In this document: one piece after another, positions 1-6,754 of the stretch
Layout of the letters: every line of letters starts with the position of its first letter
How positions within the stretch are numbered: position 1 is the first letter of the stretch
DNA from: Ilumatobacteraceae bacterium
GTDB taxonomy: Bacteria; Actinomycetota; Acidimicrobiia; Acidimicrobiales; Ilumatobacteraceae
Direction: 5' to 3'
NCBI GenBank assembly: GCA_025464045.1
Contig: JAODBQ010000133.1
Coordinates: 1-7,649 of the forward strand
DNA: 7,649 bases
Program-made: the position numbers and the translations under genes
Notes under the pieces: model-generated
Told to the model about the DNA's origin: nothing
Seen by the model: the letters and a program-made list of their open reading frames with translations, nothing else
Database searches by the model: none

Positions 1-25
1 CAACGGCTGTCGTGCTGCTCGTCAT
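1..25 (-). CDS. 5' end of a divergent gene, product unknown (partial)
   Basis: On the minus strand an ATG begins at base 25 and reads M-T-S-S-T-T-A-V up to the window edge, so only eight codons are visible and no product can be named. The start is supported by a purine-rich stretch read on the minus strand (AAGAGGAG, bases 35-42), whose GGAG at 35-38 lies 9 bases before the ATG. This is a better ribosome-binding site than that of the first plus-strand gene. A short Ser/Thr-rich N-terminus would suit many protein types. By position, a gene divergent from a catabolic operon is often its regulator, but that is inference only. The stretch could also be chance, since only 25 bases can be read. Confidence 0.4.
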
Positions 26-117
26 GACTGCCGGCTCCTCTTCCCGGACGGCTCCGCACGGGTCGTACCGTCTCGCGGCCGTGTCCCGCCCACCCATTGT
101 CAACGCAGTGTGACCGT

Positions 118-131
118 TTGTGCGGGCACAA
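118..131. promoter_or_regulatory. 14-bp palindrome, candidate operator
   Basis: TTGTGC and GCACAA are perfect 6-base inverted arms separated by two bases (GG). The site ends 8 bases before the proposed -35 box of the operon promoter, a common position for a regulator site. The short A/T-ended half-sites are compatible with a dimeric helix-turn-helix repressor or activator such as a GntR-type protein. No regulator is readable in the window and the family assignment is a guess. Confidence 0.4.
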
Positions 132-139
132 GGCTCTCA

Positions 140-168
140 TTGTGTGGCCCTCGGTGTCACATTACGAT
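140..168 (+). promoter_or_regulatory. Candidate promoter of the catabolic operon
   Basis: A -35-like TTGTGT (140-145) and a -10-like TACGAT (163-168) are separated by 17 bases. The -10 matches the actinobacterial TAnnnT pattern, while the -35 matches TTGACA only at its first three bases. Six bases follow the -10 before the ATG at 175, so transcription would start at or within a base or so of the start codon. The first gene would then be translated from a leaderless mRNA, which agrees with the lack of any Shine-Dalgarno sequence before 175. Confidence 0.45.
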
Positions 169-174
169 CGGCGG

Positions 175-1017
175 ATGGCACGAACCGTGAGAGCCGCGTT
201 GCTGCAGACCGATTGGCCCGGCAGCAAGGAGGCCATGCTCGACAAGCACGAGCAGGCCGCCCACGACGCCAAGGCCGAGGGCGCCCAGGTGATCTGCTTC
301 CAGGAGCTGTTCTACGGGCCGTACTTCTGCCAGGTGCAGGACCCGCAGTACTACGACTACACCGAGGCCATCCCCGAGGGTTCGACCACGCAGCGCTTCG
401 CAGCGATCGCCAAGGAGCTCGGCATGGTCATCGTGCTGCCGATGTACGAGGTCACCACGCCCGGCACGTACTACAACACCGCGGCGGTCATCGATGCCGA
501 CGGCACGTACCTCGGCAAGTTCCGCAAGCAGCACATCCCCCAGACGCACGGCTTCTGGGAGAAGTACTACTTCAAGCCCGGCAACGGCGGCTACCCCGTG
601 TTCGACACCGCGGTCGGCAAGGTCGGCGTGTACATCTGCTACGACCGCCACTTCCCCGAGGGCTGGCGGGCGCTCGGGCTCAACGGCGCCGAGATCGTGT
701 TCAACCCGTCGGCCACCTCGCGGGGCCTGTCGGAGTACATCTGGCGCCTCGAGCAGCCTGCTGCGGCCGTCGCCAACATGTACTTCGTCGGCGCGATCAA
801 CCGCGTCGGCGTCGAGGAGCTCGGCGACGACGACTTCTACGGGCAGAGCTACTTCGTCGATCCCGAGGGCAAGTTCGTCGGCGACGTCGCCGACGCGTTC
901 AAGCCCGAGCTGATCGTGCGCGACCTCGACCTGGACATGATCAAGCACGTCCGCGACCGCTGGGCCTTCTACCGCGATCGACGTCCGGACGCGTACGACG
1001 AGTTGGTGGTCCGATGA
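175..1017 (+). CDS. Nitrilase-superfamily carbon-nitrogen hydrolase, beta-ureidopropionase-like
   Basis: This 280-residue cytoplasmic enzyme belongs to the carbon-nitrogen hydrolase (nitrilase) superfamily. The Glu-Lys-Cys triad can be read as E44 in CFQEL, K118 in FRKQHIP and C155 in VYICYDRHFPE. The nearby GFWEKYYFKPGN block (126-137) and the FNPSATSRGLSEY block (176-188) resemble beta-ureidopropionases and N-carbamoyl amino-acid hydrolases. The likely reaction removes the carbamoyl group from N-carbamoyl-beta-alanine or N-carbamoyl-beta-aminoisobutyrate, releasing CO2, ammonia and the beta-amino acid. The dihydropyrimidinase that makes these substrates is encoded 28 bases downstream, which supports this over other amidases. 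I chose ATG 175 because family homology begins there (MARTVRAALLQ) and because a -10 box sits just upstream. A TTG at 97 would add 26 residues with no family character. N-carbamoyl-D-amino-acid hydrolase is the main alternative. Confidence 0.85.
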   Translation: MARTVRAALLQTDWPGSKEAMLDKHEQAAHDAKAEGAQVICFQELFYGPYFCQVQDPQYYDYTEAIPEGSTTQRFAAIAKELGMVIVLPMYEVTTPGTYYNTAAVIDADGTYLGKFRKQHIPQTHGFWEKYYFKPGNGGYPVFDTAVGKVGVYICYDRHFPEGWRALGLNGAEIVFNPSATSRGLSEYIWRLEQPAAAVANMYFVGAINRVGVEELGDDDFYGQSYFVDPEGKFVGDVADAFKPELIVRDLDLDMIKHVRDRWAFYRDRRPDAYDELVVR

Positions 1018-1033
1018 GGTTGACACCGGGAAC

Positions 1034-1038
1034 GGAGG
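1034..1038 (+). promoter_or_regulatory. Ribosome-binding site deciding a GTG start
   Basis: GGAGG lies 7 bases before the GTG at 1046 and supports this non-ATG start for the dihydropyrimidinase. Family homology begins within the first residues after it (TLIKNGKVI). Confidence 0.7.
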
Positions 1039-1045
1039 ACTGAGG

Positions 1046-2503
1046 GTGGCGACCACGCTCATCAAGAACGGCAAGGTCATCTCGACGACCGGGGTCATCG
1101 CACAGGACGTGCTGATCACCGACGAGGTCGTCACCGCGCTCGGCGCGCCCGGGTACTTCGCCGGCGCGGAGCAGGGCGCCGACAAGGTGATCGACGCCGC
1201 GGGCAAGTACGTCATCCCTGGCGGCATCGACGTGCACACGCACATGGAGATGCCGTTCGGAGGCACCTACGCCAGCGACACGTTCGAGACCGGCACCACC
1301 GCCGCCGCCTGGGGCGGGGTCACCACGATCGTCGACTTCGCCGTGCAGAACACGGGTGGCGACGTGCAGGAGGCCCTTGCCAGCTGGCACCGCAAGGCCG
1401 ACGGGAACTGCGCGATCGACTACGGCTTCCACCAGATCATCGGCGGCGTCGACGAGCAGTCGTTGAAGAGCATGCGGTACCTCGTCGACCACGAGGGCAT
1501 CACCAGCTTCAAGCTGTTCATGGCCTACCCGGGCGTGCTCTACAGCGACGACGGGCAGCTGCTGCGGGCGATGCAGACAGCCGGCGAGATCGGGGCGATG
1601 ATCATGATGCACGCCGAGAACGGCATCGCCATCGACGTGCTCGTCCAGCAGGCGGTGGCCCGTGGCGACACCGACCCGCGGTTCCACAGCCTCACGCGGC
1701 CCTCGCCGCTGGAGGCCGAGGCGACGCACCGGGCGATCGTGCTCAGCCACGTCGCGGGGAACGTGCCGCTGTACATCGTGCACATGTCCGCCGGCGATGC
1801 GCTCGCCCACGTCGCGGCCGCGCGCCATGAAGGCCGCAACGTCTTCGCCGAGACCTGCCCGCAGTACCTCTGGCTGACGCTGGAGGAGACGCTCGGCCGC
1901 CCCGGCTTCGAAGGCGCGAAGTGGGTGTGCTCGACCCCGGTGCGCTCGAAGGACCACGATCCCGACTACATCGGCCGCATGGGCCACGGGCACCAGGCCG
2001 ACCTGTGGAAGGGATTGCGGATGAACGAGCTCGCGGTCGTCTCCACCGACCACTGCCCGTTCTGCATGAAGGACCAGAAGGAGATCGGGATCGGCAACTT
2101 CGCGCAGATCCCGAACGGCATCGGCGGAGTCGAGCACCGGATGGAACTGATCTACCAAGGTGTCGTCGCCGGTGAGCTCTCGCTCGAGCGCTGGGTCGAG
2201 ACGTGTTGCACCTCACCGGCGCGGATGTTCGGGATGTACCCGAAGAAGGGGGTCATCGCGCCCGGCAGCGATGCCGACGTCGTCGTCTGGGACCCGTCGT
2301 CGAAGACGACCATCGGCATGGACGAGCCCGGCCGCAAGCACCACATGAACATGGACTACTCGGCGTGGGAGGGCTGGGTCATCGACGGCAAGGTCGACAC
2401 CGTGCTGTCGCGCGGCAAGGTGATCGTCGAGAACGACGCGTACGTCGGGACCAAGGGGCACGGGCAGTACGTGAAGCGCGGCTTGTCGCAATACCTCGTG
2501 TGA
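1046..2503 (+). CDS. hydA: Dihydropyrimidinase / D-hydantoinase
   Basis: This 485-residue protein is a cyclic amidohydrolase with a metal-dependent TIM-barrel fold, of normal length for dihydropyrimidinases. It would hydrolyse the ring of 5,6-dihydrouracil, dihydrothymine or 5-substituted hydantoins to the N-carbamoyl amino acid. All expected binuclear metal ligands are visible: H64 and H66 in DVHTH, the carboxylated lysine K156 in SFKLFMAYPG, H189 in MMHAENG, H246 in IVHMSAG, and D335 in STDHCPF. Y161, just after the lysine, matches the conserved substrate tyrosine. The small beta-sandwich domain is formed by the N-terminal 50 residues and the part after about residue 400 (GVIAPGSDADVVVWDP). 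The gene starts 28 bases after the nitrilase-family gene and is probably cotranscribed with it. Sequence alone cannot separate a dihydropyrimidinase from a hydantoinase. The pathway context, especially the semialdehyde dehydrogenase downstream, favours dihydropyrimidines. Confidence 0.93.
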   Translation: MATTLIKNGKVISTTGVIAQDVLITDEVVTALGAPGYFAGAEQGADKVIDAAGKYVIPGGIDVHTHMEMPFGGTYASDTFETGTTAAAWGGVTTIVDFAVQNTGGDVQEALASWHRKADGNCAIDYGFHQIIGGVDEQSLKSMRYLVDHEGITSFKLFMAYPGVLYSDDGQLLRAMQTAGEIGAMIMMHAENGIAIDVLVQQAVARGDTDPRFHSLTRPSPLEAEATHRAIVLSHVAGNVPLYIVHMSAGDALAHVAAARHEGRNVFAETCPQYLWLTLEETLGRPGFEGAKWVCSTPVRSKDHDPDYIGRMGHGHQADLWKGLRMNELAVVSTDHCPFCMKDQKEIGIGNFAQIPNGIGGVEHRMELIYQGVVAGELSLERWVETCCTSPARMFGMYPKKGVIAPGSDADVVVWDPSSKTTIGMDEPGRKHHMNMDYSAWEGWVIDGKVDTVLSRGKVIVENDAYVGTKGHGQYVKRGLSQYLV

Positions 2504-2519
2504 TCTCGGCGTGAATCCT

Positions 2520-2554
2520 GGAGCGGGCCGCCTCCGCTTCGTGCGGTCCGCTCC
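2520..2554 (+). terminator. Hairpin without U-tract after the dihydropyrimidinase gene
   Basis: Bases 2520-2531 pair with 2543-2554 in a 12-bp stem containing one G-U pair at 2527/2547. The loop is 11 bases. The stem is almost entirely G-C and begins 17 bases after the stop codon at 2503. There is no T-run after it, so it is not a classic intrinsic terminator. Hairpin-only terminators or mRNA-stabilising stems of this kind are proposed for high-G+C actinobacteria. It may attenuate readthrough into the downstream genes or be part of a repeat element. Confidence 0.4.
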
Positions 2555-2578
2555 GATCGGCCGCCTCCGTTCCGTGCG
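2526..2578. repeat. Two imperfect direct repeats, 33-base period
   Basis: Units at 2526-2545 and 2559-2578 share 18 of 20 bases, beginning GGCCGCCTCCG and ending CGTGCG, and differ at the positions corresponding to 2537 and 2539. The first unit overlaps the hairpin at 2520-2554. A third, more degenerate relative lies near 2600-2615. The units could be parts of a dispersed REP-like intergenic repeat or a local duplication. Confidence 0.55.
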
Positions 2579-2671
2579 CTCCCACGCCCTCGGGGCTGTC
2601 CGCCTCGCTTGCACGGATCGGAGTCGGCCGCTGTCCGCTCGTCGGAGCACTACTCGAGTTGTGGAGAAAGG

Positions 2672-2677
2672 AAGGAG
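2672..2677 (+). promoter_or_regulatory. Strong ribosome-binding site setting the dehydrogenase start
   Basis: AAGGAG lies 6 bases before the ATG at 2684 inside a purine-rich run (GGAGAAAGGAAGGAG). It is the best ribosome-binding site in the window. It argues against an upstream ATG at 2609 in the same frame, which would add 25 residues from the repeat region. Confidence 0.8.
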
Positions 2678-2683
2678 TTGCAC

Positions 2684-4167
<1,484 letters not shown>

Positions 4168-4168
<1 letters not shown>

Positions 4169-5199
4169 TGCAGTTCGGAGTGGTGCTGCAGGCGACGCCG
4201 CCCGCGCGGCGGGTCATCGACCTGGCCAAGCGGGCTGAGGCGTACGGTTTCGACTACGTGTGGACGTTCGACTCGCACATCCTGTGGGAGGAGCCGTACG
4301 TCATCCACAGCCAGATCCTCAACGAGACCCGCAACGTCACCGTCGGGCCGATGGTCACCAACCCGGCCACGCGCGACTGGACCGTCACCGCGAGCACGTA
4401 CGCGACGCTGAACGAGATGTACGGCAACCGCACCGTCTGCGGCATCGGCCGCGGCGACTCGGCGGTGCGCGTCACCAACGGCGCGCCGACGACGCTCGCC
4501 ACGCTGCGCGACGCGGTGCACGTGATCCGGGAGCTGGCCAACGGCCGCAGCGTCGACTACAAGGGCACGGAGCTGCGCCTGCCGTGGGCGAGCAGGAGCG
4601 AGCTCGAGGTGTGGGTCGCGGCGTACGGTCCGAAGGCGTTGAAGCTCACCGGCGAGGTCGCCGACGGGTTCATCCTGCAGCTCGCCGACCTGTCGATCGC
4701 CGAGTGGACGATCGCCGCGGTGCGCCGCGCGGCCGCCGCGGCCGGCCGCAACCCCGACGACGTGACGATCTGCGTCGCCGCACCCGCGTACGTCACCGAC
4801 GGCACGGACGCCGGCCTCACCCACGGTCGCGAGCAGTGCCGCTGGTTCGGCGGGATGGTCGGCAACCACGTCGCCGACATCGTCGAGCGCTATGGCACCG
4901 ACACGTCCGCCGTCCCGCCGGCGCTCACCGAGTACATCAAGAACCGGCAGGGCTACGACTACAACGAGCACGGCCAGGCGGGCAACACGCACACCCAGTT
5001 CGTGCCGGACGAGATCGTCGACCGGTTCTGCATCGTCGGCCCGATCGAGGACCACGTCGAGCGGATGCACCAGCTCAAGGAGCTGGGCGTCGACCAGTTC
5101 GCGATCTACCTGCAGCACGACGACAAGGACCACACCCTGGCCGCCTACGGGGAGAAGGTGATGCCGACGGTTGCCGACGTCGTGCGGGCACGCGGATGA
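4168..5199 (+). CDS. LLM-class flavin/F420-dependent oxidoreductase of unknown substrate
   Basis: This 343-residue protein belongs to the bacterial luciferase-like family. The N-terminus (MQFGVVLQAT) forms the first barrel strand. It is followed by FDYVWTFDSHIL (28-39), a GPMVTNPATRDW block (60-71) resembling the F420-binding region of methylenetetrahydromethanopterin reductases, GIGRGDSAV (92-100) and AAYGPKALKLTGEVADGFIL (151-170). An extended segment at about 220-290 (RWFGGMVGNHVADI, LTEYIKNRQGYDYNEHGQAG) and GPIEDHVERM resemble, from memory, the family named for CPS_4043 (TIGR03842), whose function is not established. Its ATG overlaps the dehydrogenase stop by one base (TGATG), so translation is probably coupled; the in-frame sequence upstream is an Arg-rich shadow of the dehydrogenase gene. 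Co-location with pyrimidine-ring enzymes suggests a redox step on the ring or an early intermediate. It is not RutA-like by its N-terminal motifs. Cofactor choice (F420 or FMN) is unproven. Confidence 0.85.
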
Positions 5200-5206
5200 T
5201 GCGCAC

Positions 5207-6754
5207 ATGACGTCCACCGAGCCGGCCCCGGCACTCGGCCTCGAGTCGATCGTCAAGACGTTCCCCGGCGTCCGCGCGCTGCGTGGTGTGTCGATGGCCG
5301 TCCGACCGGGCACCGTCCACGCGCTCGTCGGCGAGAACGGCGCGGGCAAGTCGACGCTGATCAAGATCGCCACCGGCGCGTACCAGCCCGACGAGGGCGT
5401 GGTGACCGTCGGCGGTGAGCCGATCGGGTCGGCGACGCGGCGGCTGCTGCAGGCGCGCGGGATCCGCGCGATCTACCAGGAGCGCCAGATCGCAGCCGAT
5501 CTCACGGTGGCGGAGAACGTCGTGCTCGACAAGGTCCCCGGGAGGTTCGGGTTCGTCGACTGGCGCGAGACGCGCCGCGTCGCCCGCCGACGGCTGCAGG
5601 CGCTCGGCGTCGAGCTCGACGTCGACCGTCCGGCACGCAGCCTGACCGTCGCCCAGTTGCAGCTGCTGGAGATCGCCCGCGCCGTCAGCTTCGAGGCCCG
5701 CGTGATCGTCATGGACGAGCCGACCGCGTCGCTCAGCCGTCACGAGGTGGAGCCGCTGTTCCGGGTGATCTCCCAGCTGCGCACCGCAGGGGTGGCGGTG
5801 CTGTTCATCTCCCATCACCTCGACGAGGTGTTCGCGGTGGCCGACGACGTCACCGTGCTGCGCGACGGCGAGGTCGTCGCCCAAGGGCCCGCCGCCACGT
5901 TCGATTCCGACTCGGTGGTCACGGCGATGTTCGGCCGGCAGATCGAGCAGGTCCGCTCGGCAGCAGGCGTCTACGCCGGTCTCGAGCCGCGCCTCGTGGC
6001 GGCCGGGGTCGCCACCCGGCGCCTCGACGACGTCTCGCTCGCGGTGCGGCCGGGAGAGATCGTGGCCGTCACCGGCGGCATCGGCGCCGGCGTCTCCGAG
6101 CTCGCGCGGGTGCTCGCCGGCGCGCATCGCCACTCCGGCACGGTCACCGTCGCCCACGGCGCACACGTCCGGCGGGTGACGTCGCGTCGGAGCGCGGTCA
6201 ACGCCGGCGTTGCCTTCCTCCCTGCCGATCGCAAGCGGCAGGGCCTGTTGCTCGACAAGTCGGTGGCCGACAACGTCATGCTCGGCAGGCAAGCGGTCGG
6301 ACGCAACCTCGTGATGACCCCGCGCTCGGTGCGATCCGGCGCGCTGGAGCTCGCCCCGCGCGCGAACGTCAAGACCGCCCACGTCGACGTGGCGGTGAAG
6401 ACGCTGTCGGGCGGCAACCAGCAGAAGGTGATGATCGGTCGCTGGCTCGGCGTCGACGCCACCGTGCTGATCTTCGACGAACCCACTGCGGGCATCGACA
6501 TCTCCTCGAAGTTCGAGATCTACGAGGCGCTGCGCGGCCTCGCCCGCGCCGGCGCGGCGATCGTGATCTGCTCCACGGACTTCCAGGAGGTGGGGCAGGT
6601 CGCCGACCGGGTCGTGGTGATGCGCTCCGGGCGGATCGTCGGCGAGGTCGCCGGAGCGGACGCCACCGAGCACCGCCTGATCGAAGTGGAGATGGGCAGC
6701 GAGCTGACGGCGCAGCTGCGCCAGGCGATCGAAGCGCGCGAGGCCGTCTCATGA
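5207..6754 (+). CDS. ABC transporter ATP-binding protein, ribose/xylose type (two NBDs)
   Basis: This 515-residue protein holds two fused nucleotide-binding domains, like RbsA, XylG, MglA and the ATPases of BmpA-type nucleoside importers. Domain 1 has Walker A GENGAGKST (42-50), Q-loop Q91, a weak signature LTVAQ (146-150), Walker B VIVMDEP (166-172) and H-loop H203. Domain 2 has a degenerate Walker A, GGIGAGVSE (290-298), without the Lys-Ser/Thr. It also has an intact signature LSGGNQQK (400-407), Walker B VLIFDEPTAGID (420-431), and Ser/Thr (CSTDFQE) where the H-loop histidine would be. One complete and one degenerate ATP site is normal for this family. The ATG follows the LLM stop by 7 bases, and 12 extra codons from a TTG at 5171 are unlikely. 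The stop overlaps the permease start (ATGA). The protein would power uptake at the inner face of the membrane. Family resemblance suggests sugars or nucleosides, while the operon suggests a pyrimidine, hydantoin or nucleoside. Confidence 0.92.
   Translation: MTSTEPAPALGLESIVKTFPGVRALRGVSMAVRPGTVHALVGENGAGKSTLIKIATGAYQPDEGVVTVGGEPIGSATRRLLQARGIRAIYQERQIAADLTVAENVVLDKVPGRFGFVDWRETRRVARRRLQALGVELDVDRPARSLTVAQLQLLEIARAVSFEARVIVMDEPTASLSRHEVEPLFRVISQLRTAGVAVLFISHHLDEVFAVADDVTVLRDGEVVAQGPAATFDSDSVVTAMFGRQIEQVRSAAGVYAGLEPRLVAAGVATRRLDDVSLAVRPGEIVAVTGGIGAGVSELARVLAGAHRHSGTVTVAHGAHVRRVTSRRSAVNAGVAFLPADRKRQGLLLDKSVADNVMLGRQAVGRNLVMTPRSVRSGALELAPRANVKTAHVDVAVKTLSGGNQQKVMIGRWLGVDATVLIFDEPTAGIDISSKFEIYEALRGLARAGAAIVICSTDFQEVGQVADRVVVMRSGRIVGEVAGADATEHRLIEVEMGSELTAQLRQAIEAREAVS

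Larger units (their letters stand above)
26..174. promoter_or_regulatory. Divergent intergenic control region
   Basis: These 149 bases separate the putative minus-strand start from the first operon ATG. The part next to the operon (95-174) is clearly richer in A/T than the genes and contains clustered TTGT/TGTG and ACAA/CACA elements. CATTGT occurs at 95-100 and again at 138-143. TGTGAC at 109-114 is mirrored by GTCACA at 156-161. TTGTGC and GCACAA form a tight palindrome at 118-131. On the minus strand a perfect TTGACA occurs at 98-103, but I see no convincing -10 box 16-19 bases beyond it. A TTG codon at 97 would open the nitrilase frame early, but it has no ribosome-binding site and would code through the palindrome. 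Confidence 0.5.
2504..2683. other. Non-coding, repeat-rich intergenic gap
   Basis: These 180 bases contain no credible gene. Frames that stay open across the region give Arg/Ser/Pro-rich shadows. A 20-base segment at 2526-2545 recurs at 2559-2578 with 18 identities (33-base period), and a third, degenerate relative (CCGCCTCGCTTG) begins near 2600. CTCCGATC at 2551-2558 is inverted as GATCGGAG at 2616-2623. The left end folds into a strong hairpin. The last 20 bases hold the ribosome-binding site of the dehydrogenase. I see no convincing -35/-10 pair, so whether a second promoter lies here is open. Confidence 0.6.

Noticed and set aside
98..103. Perfect TTGACA on the minus strand as a promoter for the divergent gene
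   Set aside because: No acceptable -10 hexamer lies 16-19 bases downstream on that strand, so the -35 match alone was not called a promoter.
97..174. TTG-initiated 26-residue N-terminal extension of the nitrilase-family protein
   Set aside because: There is no ribosome-binding site, no family similarity in the added residues, and the stretch coincides with the palindrome and promoter-like elements.
2520..2578. CRISPR-like or tRNA-like repeat structure in the intergenic gap
   Set aside because: Only two good copies and one poor copy exist, with a 33-base period that leaves about 13 bases between units. There is no cloverleaf or spacer pattern.
2609..2683. ATG at 2609 as the dehydrogenase start
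   Set aside because: The extension would translate the repetitive gap. The ATG at 2684 has a strong AAGGAG 6 bases upstream and begins where the family's homology does.
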